Source: Dickeya zeae NCPPB 2538
Lineage (GTDB): Bacteria > Pseudomonadota > Gammaproteobacteria > Enterobacterales > Enterobacteriaceae
Length of the DNA: 64,000 bases
Direction: 5' to 3'
NCBI RefSeq assembly: GCF_000406165.1
Contig: NZ_CM001977.1
Span: 1,225,398 to 1,289,397 of the forward strand
Positions 33,954 through 42,341 of the stretch are shown here, piece after piece (positions within the stretch are counted from its first letter, which is position 1; the number at the start of each line of letters is the position of its first letter). A model generated the notes under the pieces. The model was not told the origin of the DNA. It made no database searches and was given only the letters and a program-made list of their open reading frames with translations. A program made the translations under genes and the position numbers.

Positions 33954-35639
33954 TCAGTGAACCAGACTTGACTGTAACTGCTCGGCAACGGGACCCAGTG
34001 CCAGGGCAGGGATAAAGTTCAACGCGCTAATCAGTAAAATGATGGCGATGAGCAGGCCGATAAACAGCGGACCACGGGTGGATAATGACCCTTGGGTTTC
34101 CGGTTGGCGTTTTTTCGCCACCAGTGAACCGGCGATAGCCAGTACCGGAATCAGCGATGAGAAACGGCCTATCAGCATGGCGATGCCCAGCGTCACGTTG
34201 TAAAACGGGGTGTTGACGGTGAGACCACCAAACGCGCTGCCGTTGTTGTTGGCAGCAGATGAGTAGGCGTACAGCACCTCGCTAAAACCGTGTGCTCCGG
34301 GGTTCAGAATACCGGCGCGACCGGCTTCGGTACTGAGTGCCAGTGCCGTACCCAGTAACACCAGCGCTGGGGTGATGAGAATAGCCAACGCCGCCATTTT
34401 CATTTCCCATGCCTCGATTTTCTTACCCAGGTATTCCGGGGTGCGGCCGATCATCAGTCCGGCGATAAAGACAGTCAGCAAGACGAACACCAGCATGCCG
34501 TAAAAACCGGAACCAACGCCGCCGAAGATCACTTCGCCAATCTGCATCAACCACATCGGGATCAGGCCACCCAGCGCGGTAAATGAATCGTGCATGGCGT
34601 TAACCGCACCACAAGACGTGGCGGTGGTAATGGCGGCGAAAAAGGCTGATGTCAGTACACCGAAGCGCGATTCCTTACCTTCCATGTTTTGCGCGCTGTC
34701 TGCACCCAGCGATAACAGATGCGGGTTACCACTCACTTCGGCATACATCACAACGACCGTCGCGACGATCAGCATCAGTGACATCGCCCACAACAGGGTA
34801 TGACCCTGGCGTCGGTCGTTGACCACCCGACCAAAGGCAAAGCACAGCGCTGCTGGGATCAGCAGAATGGACAGCATCTGCACGAAGTTGGTCAGCGCAT
34901 TCGGGTTTTCAAACGGGTGGGCCGAGTTGGCGCCAAAAAAGCCGCCGCCGTTGGTGCCCAGCATTTTTATCGCTTCCTGTGAGGCCAATGGCCCCATCGG
35001 CAGCACCTGTGATGCCCCTTCCAGCGTGGTGATGTGCTGGTAAGGTAGGAAGTTTTGAATGCTTCCCTGGCTGATGAAGAACAGGCTGAGCAACAGCGAA
35101 ATCGGCAGCAGCAGATACAGATTGATGCGTAGCAGATCCAACCAGGCGTTGCCCAATTCGTGGGTGGTGCGGCGTGCGAAGGCGCGCATCAGTACGAATG
35201 CGACAGCGATGCCGGTCGCAGCGGACAAAAAGTTCTGCACTGTCAGCCCGACCATCTGGCTGAAATAACTCAGAGCACTTTCCCCGCTGTAAGCCTGCCA
35301 GTCAGTGTTCGTGACAAAACTGATTGCGGTGTTGAGCGCCAGATGCCAGGACATCCCCGGCATCTGCTGTGGGTTCAGCGGCAAATGATCCTGATACAGG
35401 AGTATCAGAAACAGCAGCACGACACCCAACAGATTGAATACCAGAATGGCGAGCGCATAGTGCTGCCAGCCCATTTCACGGGTTGAAAAGCCACAGAGCC
35501 GAGCTACGCTCAGTTCGTAATGGCGTAATACGCCGGTTTCTCCTTCCACCAGCCGGGCCATAAACTGGCCGAGCGGCTGCGCCAGCACCAGCAATAATGC
35601 GAACAGGCTGACGATGAGTAAAAAAGCATCGCTGGGCAT
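33954..35639 (-). CDS. kdpA: KdpA, K+-translocating subunit
   Basis: Channel-like subunit (561 aa; E. coli 557) of the SKT superfamily, which forms the selectivity filter of the Kdp pump. The filter loops are visible as TNTDWQAYSG, GTNGGGFFGANSAHP, TSCGAVNAMHDS and SSAANNNGSAFGGL. The start ATG overlaps the kdpF stop codon (TGATG), which couples the two. Many hydrophobic segments run through the whole length. Confidence 0.97.
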   Translation of the reverse strand: MPSDAFLLIVSLFALLLVLAQPLGQFMARLVEGETGVLRHYELSVARLCGFSTREMGWQHYALAILVFNLLGVVLLFLILLYQDHLPLNPQQMPGMSWHLALNTAISFVTNTDWQAYSGESALSYFSQMVGLTVQNFLSAATGIAVAFVLMRAFARRTTHELGNAWLDLLRINLYLLLPISLLLSLFFISQGSIQNFLPYQHITTLEGASQVLPMGPLASQEAIKMLGTNGGGFFGANSAHPFENPNALTNFVQMLSILLIPAALCFAFGRVVNDRRQGHTLLWAMSLMLIVATVVVMYAEVSGNPHLLSLGADSAQNMEGKESRFGVLTSAFFAAITTATSCGAVNAMHDSFTALGGLIPMWLMQIGEVIFGGVGSGFYGMLVFVLLTVFIAGLMIGRTPEYLGKKIEAWEMKMAALAILITPALVLLGTALALSTEAGRAGILNPGAHGFSEVLYAYSSAANNNGSAFGGLTVNTPFYNVTLGIAMLIGRFSSLIPVLAIAGSLVAKKRQPETQGSLSTRGPLFIGLLIAIILLISALNFIPALALGPVAEQLQSSLVH

Positions 35640-35728
35640 CAGAATTCCTCCGCGTTAAGCAATGCATAAAAAAGATAAACCAGCAGCAGTACTACCAGCA
35701 TACCGCTTGCCACCAAGCCAATATTCAC
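35639..35728 (-). CDS. kdpF: KdpF, small Kdp complex subunit
   Basis: A 29-residue single-span peptide, the same length as E. coli KdpF, which stabilises the KdpABC complex. It begins with GTG (MNIGLVASG) and continues as a hydrophobic helix (MLVVLLLVYLFYALL) ending NAEEF. GGAGG lies 7 bases before the GTG, and the TGA stop overlaps the kdpA ATG. First gene of the kdp operon. Confidence 0.93.
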   Translation of the reverse strand: MNIGLVASGMLVVLLLVYLFYALLNAEEF

Positions 35729-35880
35729 AATTGCCTCCAACGGTGTTGACTCACAATGATTCGGGTGTTGTCTTGCCCGGCGGTGGTATCGTGCCGGTTA
35801 CCGACAGCCGAGGGAAAGGCGACTTTCCGCGATAGTCAGGCTACGCAGGATGAGAAAAAGAAGGTGCAAATTTCCAAGGA

Positions 35881-35904
35881 GGGGGCGTAAAAAAAGTATA
35901 AAAA
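35881..35904 (-). promoter_or_regulatory. KdpE-binding site upstream of kdpF
   Basis: On the minus strand, TTTATACTTTTTTTACGCCC closely matches the E. coli KdpE operator (TTTATACTTTTTTTACACCC), about 155-175 bp before kdpF. It supports K+-controlled expression by the adjacent kdpDE. The rest of the 412-bp kdpF-ybfA gap (35729-36140) shows no gene. Confidence 0.85.
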
Positions 35905-36140
35905 TGGTGAAAGATGCGTCAGTTAGGCTACTGCCAGGGGAGTGGTGAGGCGGTGGTTAGCCAGCCATGTCGCTCTGACACGATGGCGAGATGAGAGATC
36001 AGGGTGTAACGCAGTGGTTAAAAAGTTAACCTAAATTTAACTTATTGATGGGTATGAAAAAATAGTCATTTCTGGTGTTGTTATCTGGTCCGATGAGTGT
36101 AGAATTTAACCAGGTTAGGGTGTGGTAGGGAGGCGTGATT

Positions 36141-36347
36141 ATGATGTCTTATGTTGTGTATCCTTGGTATCGGGTTGTGCTGCGCCGCATCGGCGTTGTG
36201 TTGGCAGGTACGCTGGCGCTGCCGGTTATGCTGTTCTGGCCTGGCCGTGCGCGTTTTTATAGCTATTTGCACCGTGTGTGGCTTAAGACCAGCGACAAGC
36301 CGGTGTGGCTGGAGCAGTCGGAACACGCCGCCGGGTATTTTTACTGA
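36141..36347 (+). CDS. ybfA: YbfA-like small protein (DUF2517)
   Basis: A 68-aa protein, same length as E. coli YbfA, divergent from kdpF as in E. coli. It has one hydrophobic span (RRIGVVLAGTLALPVMLFW) followed by the conserved FYSYLHRVW and KTSDKPVWLEQSE motifs and an AGYFY end. The function is unknown; E. coli YbfA has been tied to envelope stress and radiation screens. The ATG at 36141 has AGGGAGG seven bases upstream. Confidence 0.9.
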   Translation: MMSYVVYPWYRVVLRRIGVVLAGTLALPVMLFWPGRARFYSYLHRVWLKTSDKPVWLEQSEHAAGYFY

Positions 36348-36515
36348 TTGACCTGATGTAACGGGACGCTTCGGCGACCGTTGCGCCTTTCTGTCCATCC
36401 GCTTTTCCCCTCTGTCTCTTTTGCTAGTTTTCTGACCACTTCTCTGTGCAGCGCTTTCTCGCGCTCTGCTATGCTATGGCAATAGCACTCTCTTTTAATC
36501 AAGGGGATAGATACC

Positions 36516-37475
36516 ATGACTGCCGATCTGATTTCCGTTGGTATTAGTGCGTGCCTGCTGGGCAATCCGGTACGTTTTGATGGTGGGCACAAGAGGCTGG
36601 CTTTTGCCGTTGAACAGTTAGCGCCTTATTTCCATTTTGAACCGACATGTCCGGAGATGGCGATAGGCTTGCCGGTACCGCGCCCGGCGTTGCGGCTGGT
36701 GAAGTCGGATGCAGGTGACATTCGGTTGCTAGCCAGCAATGGCTCCGGGCTGGATGCGACGGAAAAGATGGCCGCGTTTTCCGCTGCCAGAACAGCGGAA
36801 CTGGCGCATCTGTGTGGTTATATTGTTTGCGCCAAATCCCCCAGTTGCGGCATGGAGCGGGTCAAGGTGTATGAACCTGCTCAGAATAACGCCCGTAAAA
36901 GCGGGGTGGGGTTGTTTACCCGCCAATTACAACACACGTTGCCCTGGCTGCCGGTGGAAGAAGATGGACGCCTGCACGATCCGATGCTGCGTGAGAATTT
37001 CATTACCCGGGTTTATGCGCTCCACGAATTCAATCAGTTATGGCAAAGCGGGTTGAGCCGTAGCGCACTCATGAGCTTCCACAGTCGTTATAAATTGTTG
37101 TTGCTGGCGCATTCGCAACCGGCGTACCGCGAACTGGGGCCGTTTGTCGCCGCAATCGACCAGTGGGATTCTCTGGATGCGTTCGCGGCACAGTACCGGT
37201 TGCGATTAATGACGCTATTGTCTCATCCCGCTTCTCGCCGTAATCACACCAACGTGTTAATGCACGTGCAGGGGTATTTTCGCCGTCAATTGACCGCCGG
37301 GCAGCGGCAGGAGTTAGCGCAGTTGATTGAGCGCTATCGTCAGGGCGTCCAACCCTTACTGGCACCGCTTACCTTGTTACGTCATTACATGACAGAATAC
37401 CCGGATGCCTGGCTGTCGCAGCAGCGCTATTTTGATCCTTACCCGGAAGCACTGCGGTTACGCTATGGCCACTAA
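36516..37475 (+). CDS. rudS: RudS-type tRNA 4-thiouridine desulfidase (DUF523 + DUF1722)
   Basis: Two-domain protein of 319 aa. The N-terminal DUF523/TudS domain (about 1-150) carries the three cysteines expected to hold a [4Fe-4S] cluster: Cys13 (GISACLLGN), Cys45 (PTCPEMAIGLPVPRP) and Cys111 (KSPSCGM). The C-terminal DUF1722 (YbgA-like, about 190-315) is the putative tRNA-binding part. Proteins with this architecture (RudS) remove sulfur from s4U in tRNA, while stand-alone TudS acts on thiouracil. E. coli has only the DUF1722 half (YbgA, 169 aa) beside phr. Here the full fusion lies 186 bp before phr on the same strand. The stop codon is 2 bp from a MITE-like repeat. Confidence 0.8.
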   Translation: MTADLISVGISACLLGNPVRFDGGHKRLAFAVEQLAPYFHFEPTCPEMAIGLPVPRPALRLVKSDAGDIRLLASNGSGLDATEKMAAFSAARTAELAHLCGYIVCAKSPSCGMERVKVYEPAQNNARKSGVGLFTRQLQHTLPWLPVEEDGRLHDPMLRENFITRVYALHEFNQLWQSGLSRSALMSFHSRYKLLLLAHSQPAYRELGPFVAAIDQWDSLDAFAAQYRLRLMTLLSHPASRRNHTNVLMHVQGYFRRQLTAGQRQELAQLIERYRQGVQPLLAPLTLLRHYMTEYPDAWLSQQRYFDPYPEALRLRYGH

Positions 37476-37477
37476 GT

Positions 37478-37597
37478 GCCTGTCCCATTAGGGCTATTTC
37501 TCTTGCCACGTGGGTATTGAGCAGCGCTCGAAATCCTCACGTACTCCGTGTACGCTCCGGTTTATTCGCTGTGCTAATAATCCCAACAGGGACAGGC
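37478..37597. mobile_element. MITE-like 120-bp palindromic repeat between rudS and phr
   Basis: Terminal inverted repeats GCCTGTCCC / GGGACAGGC are perfect over 9 bp and match 13 of 16 over a longer arm (both continue to GGG). The 5-mer TAAGT occurs on both flanks (37473-37477 and 37600-37604) and could be a target duplication. The interior has a small hairpin (CGTAC / GTACG) and no ORF. It resembles dispersed intergenic repeats of plant-associated enterobacteria, but I cannot name the family. No second copy was seen in the window. Confidence 0.6.
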
Positions 37598-37603
37598 CTT
37601 AAG

Positions 37604-37637
37604 TCAGGTCTTCGTTTTAATCAGGTCTTCGTTTTAA
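37604..37637. repeat. Perfect 17-bp tandem duplication before phr
   Basis: TCAGGTCTTCGTTTTAA occurs twice head to tail with no spacer, between the MITE-like element and the phr ribosome-binding site (24 bp before the phr ATG). It may be slippage or an insertion scar. Confidence 0.9.
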
Positions 37638-37661
37638 GTAGTACGACGTTAAGGATGGTTC

Positions 37662-39107
37662 ATGACCACACATTTGGTTTGGTTTCGCCACGATTTACGC
37701 CTTACCGATAATCTGGCGTTACACGCCGCCTGCCAGGATCCCGACGCGTGGGTAGAAGCCGTGTTTATCGCCACGCCGCAACAGTGGGCCAGCCATGATA
37801 TGGCACCCTGTCAGGCTGCATTTTTGCTGGGTAATTTACGCTGTCTGCAACAGGCACTACAGGAGAAAGGCATTCCGCTGCACTACCAGCAATGTGATGA
37901 TTTTGCCACCGGTGTGCGCTGGCTGGCTGGTTTTTGCCGCGAGCGTCAGGTCACGCAGCTATTTTACAACCGTCAGTATGAATGGAATGAATGCCAGCGT
38001 GATGGGCAACTGACCCAGGCTTTAGCGGGGGTGACCGTGTGTCGGGAATTTGATGACAGCCTGTTATTGCCACCGGGTAGCGTGGTGACTGGGTCTGGCG
38101 AGATGTACAAGGTGTTTACGCCATTCCGCGCAGCCTTTATCAAACGCCTGCAACAGCAGGATGTCAGCTCGTTACCTGCGCCAGCTGCCCGCCAGCAGGG
38201 GGATGTTACGCTGGTGCCGCTGGCACCGTTCGACTATCCGCAAGCGGAGGTGCATGCCGATTTCCCGGTTGGTGAAGCGGCGGCTGTGCAGCGTCTGCGT
38301 CAGTTTTGCCGCGAGCAGGTGGCGTTCTACCATGAGTTGCGTGACCTGCCTGCGCGACCTGCCACCAGCAAGCTATCGCCCTATCTGGCGCTGGGGGTGC
38401 TGTCGCCACGCCAGTGTTTCAACCGGTTAAGAATGGAACACCCGGACTGGTTGGCCCGGCCGGAAAGCGGTGCGTTTACCTGGTTCAACGAGCTGGTATG
38501 GCGTGAGTTTTACCGCCACCTGTTGGTGTTTAGCCCATCGTTGTGTCGGCACCAGCCGTTTATTGGCTGGACGCGGCGCGTAGCCTGGCGCAACGCCCCG
38601 GATGAACTGGCCGCGTGGCAGCGCGGGGAAACGGGGTATCCCATTGTTGATGCGGCGATGCGTCAGTTAAACCAGACCGGCTGGATGCATAACCGGCTTC
38701 GCATGATCTGCGCCAGTTTTCTGGTGAAAGATCTCCTGATCGACTGGCGCGAAGGTGAGCGTTATTTCATGAGCCGCCTATTGGACGGCGATTTAGCAGC
38801 CAATAATGGCGGCTGGCAGTGGGCTGCCTCCACCGGTACCGACGCTGCGCCTTATTTCCGTATTTTCAATCCGACCACTCAGGGTGAGCGCTTCGACCCG
38901 GACGGTGAGTTCATTCGACATTGGATACCCGAACTGGCGCAGATTCCGGGTAAGGCGGTACATCAGCCTCATGACTGGGCTGCCCGCCAGCATCGGCGTA
39001 TCGATTATCCGGCCCCAATTGTCGATCATAAACAGGCGCGCACGCGCACGCTGGCGGCATTCGAAGCTGCCAAACAGGAAGCGGCATCATCGCCACCACA
39101 GCATTAA
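37662..39107 (+). CDS. phr: Deoxyribodipyrimidine photolyase PhrB
   Basis: Class I CPD photolyase (481 aa; E. coli 472) that repairs UV-induced pyrimidine dimers using blue light, FADH- and a folate antenna. The N-terminal antenna domain begins LVWFRHDLRLTDNLAL; the C-terminal FAD domain has SKLSPYLALGVLSPRQ, WFNELVWREFYRHL, WMHNRLRMICASFL and the GGWQWAASTGTDAAPYFRIF signature cut across the substrate pocket. AAGGA lies 6 bases before the ATG. It follows rudS and precedes ybgI by 14 bp. Confidence 0.97.
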   Translation: MTTHLVWFRHDLRLTDNLALHAACQDPDAWVEAVFIATPQQWASHDMAPCQAAFLLGNLRCLQQALQEKGIPLHYQQCDDFATGVRWLAGFCRERQVTQLFYNRQYEWNECQRDGQLTQALAGVTVCREFDDSLLLPPGSVVTGSGEMYKVFTPFRAAFIKRLQQQDVSSLPAPAARQQGDVTLVPLAPFDYPQAEVHADFPVGEAAAVQRLRQFCREQVAFYHELRDLPARPATSKLSPYLALGVLSPRQCFNRLRMEHPDWLARPESGAFTWFNELVWREFYRHLLVFSPSLCRHQPFIGWTRRVAWRNAPDELAAWQRGETGYPIVDAAMRQLNQTGWMHNRLRMICASFLVKDLLIDWREGERYFMSRLLDGDLAANNGGWQWAASTGTDAAPYFRIFNPTTQGERFDPDGEFIRHWIPELAQIPGKAVHQPHDWAARQHRRIDYPAPIVDHKQARTRTLAAFEAAKQEAASSPPQH

Positions 39108-39121
39108 GGAGCACAAGAGCT

Positions 39122-39865
39122 ATGCGTAATACAGAACTGGAAAGCCTGATTAACGGTTTTCTGAATGTGGCTGCGTTTCAGGATTACGGCCCTAATGGAT
39201 TACAGGTAGAAGGGCGCAGTGATGTGCAGCGTATCGTGACCGGTGTGACGGCATGTCAGGCTTTGCTGGATGCGGCAGTCGCGCAGCAAGCCGATGCGGT
39301 GCTGGTCCATCACGGCTATTTCTGGCGTAACGAACCGGCGGTGGTACGCGGCATGAAACGTCAGCGTCTGAAAACCTTGCTGGCGAATGATCTTAATTTG
39401 TATGGTTACCACCTGCCGTTGGATGCCCACCCGCAAATCGGTAATAACGCCCAACTGGCGGCGATGCTGGATATTCGCGTTCTGGGGGAGATTGAGCCGC
39501 TGTTGCCGTATGGCGAAGTCGCTCAGCCTTGTAGCGGTGACGCGTTGCGCCACACCCTGGAAAGGGTACTGGAGCGGCCGGTGTTGCACTGTGGTGACAA
39601 TGCACCGGCACAGATCCGGCGTATTGCCTGGTGTACGGGGGGCGGGCAAGGTTTTATCGATCAGGCGGCGGACTTCGGCGTTGATGCGTTCATCACCGGT
39701 GAGGTGTCGGAAAAAACGATTCATACCGCTCGTGAAATGGGGCTACATTTCTACGCTGCCGGACATCATGCTACTGAGCGTGCTGGTATTCGTTCATTAG
39801 GTGAGTGGCTTACGGCACAACACGGTTTTGACGTGACATTTATCGATATCCCCAACCCGGCGTAG
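39122..39865 (+). CDS. ybgI: NIF3-family metal-binding protein YbgI
   Basis: Toroidal NIF3/DUF34 protein (247 aa, as in E. coli) with a dinuclear metal site: ligands are in LVHHGYFW and YHLPLDAHPQIGNN, and in the C-terminal GHHATERAG. It is often annotated as GTP cyclohydrolase 1 type 2; its real role is unsettled and links to 5-oxoproline metabolism and metal insertion have been proposed. It lies 14 bp after phr and 62 bp before pxpB, as in E. coli. Confidence 0.94.
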   Translation: MRNTELESLINGFLNVAAFQDYGPNGLQVEGRSDVQRIVTGVTACQALLDAAVAQQADAVLVHHGYFWRNEPAVVRGMKRQRLKTLLANDLNLYGYHLPLDAHPQIGNNAQLAAMLDIRVLGEIEPLLPYGEVAQPCSGDALRHTLERVLERPVLHCGDNAPAQIRRIAWCTGGGQGFIDQAADFGVDAFITGEVSEKTIHTAREMGLHFYAAGHHATERAGIRSLGEWLTAQHGFDVTFIDIPNPA

Positions 39866-39927
39866 AACCGATCGGGTTTGGATGAGGCCGTCGCGAGATA
39901 GGGCAGATACATCAGTCGGGAGGTGGA

Positions 39928-40587
39928 ATGCAACGTGCACGCTGTTATTTACTGGGTGAGAGAGCGGTGGTGCTGGAGCTGGAACCGCCGTTACGACTGG
40001 AAAGCCAGCAGCGGATCTGGGGGCTGGCAGAGCGTTTGACTGGGCATGATGAGGTCAGTGAAGTCATTCCCGGCATGAATAACCTGACGGTGGTGCTCAG
40101 ACACCCCCGCGAACAGGCGCTGGATGCCATCGAACGGTTGCAACGTTGGTGGGAAGAGAGCGCATCCTTCGCGCAAGAGCAGGCCCGTGACGTTGATATT
40201 CCGGTGACGTATGGCGGTGATTACGGCTCGGACCTGAAAACGGTGGCTGAGCACTGCGGTATGACGCCAAAGCAGGTGGTGGAACGTCATGCTGCCGGGC
40301 GTTATGTGGTCTATTTTCTGGGTTTCCAGCCCGGTTTCCCTTATCTGGGCGGGTTGGATGAGGCGCTGTTTACTCCTCGTCGTGCCGAACCACGCGTGCA
40401 GGTGCCAGCCGGTTCAGTCGGGATTGGCGGCAATCAAACCGGTATCTATCCGCTCAGTACGCCGGGCGGCTGGCAACTGATTGGCCAGACATCGCTGGCG
40501 TTATTCCAGCCGACGCAGACACCGCCGGTGTTGTTAAGACCGGGCGATCGGGTGCGCTTTATACCCCAGCGGGAGGGAATATGCTGA
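39928..40587 (+). CDS. pxpB: 5-oxoprolinase subunit PxpB (YbgJ)
   Basis: Cytosolic subunit (219 aa; E. coli 218) of the ATP-dependent 5-oxoprolinase PxpABC, which hydrolyses 5-oxoproline to glutamate. KipI-type AHS1 domain, with FQPGFPYLGGLDEALFTPRR and GSVGIGGNQTGIYPLSTPGG conserved. GGAGGTGG lies just before the ATG. The 3' end overlaps pxpC by 7 bp. Confidence 0.95.
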   Translation: MQRARCYLLGERAVVLELEPPLRLESQQRIWGLAERLTGHDEVSEVIPGMNNLTVVLRHPREQALDAIERLQRWWEESASFAQEQARDVDIPVTYGGDYGSDLKTVAEHCGMTPKQVVERHAAGRYVVYFLGFQPGFPYLGGLDEALFTPRRAEPRVQVPAGSVGIGGNQTGIYPLSTPGGWQLIGQTSLALFQPTQTPPVLLRPGDRVRFIPQREGIC

Positions 40588-41510
40588 AGATTATTCGCGC
40601 AGGGTTGCAAACCACCGTGCAGGATCTCGGGCGTCCAGGTTGGCGTCAACTGGGGATCAGTCAGTGTGGCGCGTTGGATAGTCCGGCGTTGAAACTCGCC
40701 AATCTGCTGGTGGGGAACGAAACGACTGCGGCCGCGCTGGAAATTACACTGGGGCAACTGGTCGTTACGTTTACCGCGCCATGCTGGATAGCGTTGACCG
40801 GTGCGGATTGCCACGCCTTATTGGACGGTAAAACGTTGTGGACCGGCTGGTGTTTTCCGGTACAAAAAGGCCAGACGCTACGCTTGCGCTCGCCGCGTAA
40901 CGGTATGCGCAGCTATCTGGCGGTATCCGGAGGGATTGCCGTACCAGAGATACTAGGCTCCCGCAGTACTGACCTGAAAGCCGGGATTGGTGGGTTGGAA
41001 GGGCGACTGCTGGCGGAAGGCGATGTGCTCCCGTTAGGGAAACCAGCACGCTTGCCCGAACGTTCAGTGGGGGTGAAGCAACTGCTGTTCGGTAACCGGG
41101 TACGTGTGTTGCCAGGACCGGAATATCAGGAGTTTAGTGAAGCGGCGCGCGATAATTTCTGGCGTACCGGCTGGCACCTAAGTCCGCAAAGTAACCGCAT
41201 GGGATATCGCCTGTTGGGGCCAGAGTTAGTGCGCGAAAAGCAGCGAGAAATGCTGTCGCACGGTCTGTTGCCGGGGGTGATTCAGGTGCCGCATAACGGC
41301 AAGCCTATTGTGTTGATGGCGGATGCGCAGACTACCGGCGGTTATCCGCGTATCGGTTGTGTGATTGACGCCGATCTTTACAACATGGCGCAGTTGCGTC
41401 TGGGAGAACCGGTGCACTTTATTCGCTGCTCGCTGGATGAAGCGCAGCGAGCATGGCAGGAGCAATCCCGCTATCTGGAGCAGATTGCCTGGAGGTTACA
41501 TGGTCATTGA
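40581..41510 (+). CDS. pxpC: 5-oxoprolinase subunit PxpC (YbgK)
   Basis: KipA/AHS2-domain subunit (309 aa; E. coli 310) that pairs with PxpB in the kinase-like part of 5-oxoprolinase. It starts MLKIIRAGLQTTVQDLGRPG, with the family motif GALDSPALKLANLLVGN and the C-terminal ADAQTTGGYPRIGCVI. It overlaps pxpB by 7 bp and pxpA by 11 bp, which points to tight coupling of all three subunits. Confidence 0.95.
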   Translation: MLKIIRAGLQTTVQDLGRPGWRQLGISQCGALDSPALKLANLLVGNETTAAALEITLGQLVVTFTAPCWIALTGADCHALLDGKTLWTGWCFPVQKGQTLRLRSPRNGMRSYLAVSGGIAVPEILGSRSTDLKAGIGGLEGRLLAEGDVLPLGKPARLPERSVGVKQLLFGNRVRVLPGPEYQEFSEAARDNFWRTGWHLSPQSNRMGYRLLGPELVREKQREMLSHGLLPGVIQVPHNGKPIVLMADAQTTGGYPRIGCVIDADLYNMAQLRLGEPVHFIRCSLDEAQRAWQEQSRYLEQIAWRLHGH

Positions 41511-42237
41511 TTTGAATGCCGATCTGGGAGAAGGCGGTCAACATGACGAGGCGTTGCTACAGCTGGTTTCCTCCGCCAATATCGCTTGTGGTTTTCATGC
41601 TGGCGATGCCAGTCTGATGCGCCAGTCGGTACGTTGGGCTATCCAGTATGGCGTAGCGATCGGGGCTCATCCGAGCTTTTTTGATCGCGAAAACTTTGGC
41701 CGGACGGCCATGAACGTACCACCGGACACGGTATATGCGCAGGTGCTGTATCAGATTGGTGCCCTGGCAGCGATCGTTAAGGCAGAAGGGGCACGCCTGT
41801 TTCATGTGAAGCCACATGGCATGCTCTACAATCAGGCGGCGCGCGATCCGGCGCTGGCAGAGGCGATTGCCCGTGCGGTTGCGGCGGTCGACTCGTCGTT
41901 GTGTCTGGTAGGGCTGGCGGGGAGTGAATTGATCCGTGCTGGTCAGCGCGCCGGGTTGAAGTGCCGTCAGGAGGTTTTCGCTGATCGTAGCTATCAGGCC
42001 GATGGTTCGCTGGTGCCGCGTGATCAGCCTTCTGCCGTGATCAGTAGCGACGAACTGGCGTTGGCTCAGACGCTGGAGATGGTGCAGCGTCAGCGGGTTC
42101 GGGCTCAGGATGGCAGTTGGGTCTCGGTACAGGCAGAAACGGTCTGCTTGCATGGCGACAACGAGCATGCGCTGGTTTTTGCCCGTCGGCTTAGGGAGAG
42201 TTTCACGCGATACGGCATACAGGTTACGGCCCGTTAG
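41500..42237 (+). CDS. pxpA: 5-oxoprolinase subunit PxpA (YbgL)
   Basis: LamB/YcsF-family subunit (245 aa; E. coli 244) that hydrolyses the activated 5-oxoproline. It starts MVIDLNADLGEG, followed by SSANIACGFHAGDA and HVKPHGMLYNQAA, all characteristic. The ATG lies within the end of pxpC with GGAGG 4 bases upstream; longer in-frame readings would run deep into pxpC. Last gene of the block: nei, which follows in E. coli, is absent, and gltA is convergent. Confidence 0.95.
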   Translation: MVIDLNADLGEGGQHDEALLQLVSSANIACGFHAGDASLMRQSVRWAIQYGVAIGAHPSFFDRENFGRTAMNVPPDTVYAQVLYQIGALAAIVKAEGARLFHVKPHGMLYNQAARDPALAEAIARAVAAVDSSLCLVGLAGSELIRAGQRAGLKCRQEVFADRSYQADGSLVPRDQPSAVISSDELALAQTLEMVQRQRVRAQDGSWVSVQAETVCLHGDNEHALVFARRLRESFTRYGIQVTAR

Positions 42238-42291
42238 CAGAAAAGCGTGGATACGGCATGCTCTGAAGATAAAGAACAGAAAGAAAGTAAA

Positions 42292-42315
42292 AAGGTCGGG
42301 TAAATACCCGACCTT
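42292..42315 (-). terminator. gltA terminator (possibly bidirectional)
   Basis: A perfect 10-bp inverted repeat (AAGGTCGGGT / ACCCGACCTT) with a 4-base loop and a T run on the minus strand. It lies 26 bp after the gltA stop codon and 54 bp after pxpA, so it may serve both. Confidence 0.88.
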
Positions 42316-42341
42316 ACTTATTTGACTAACTGTGATGATGC

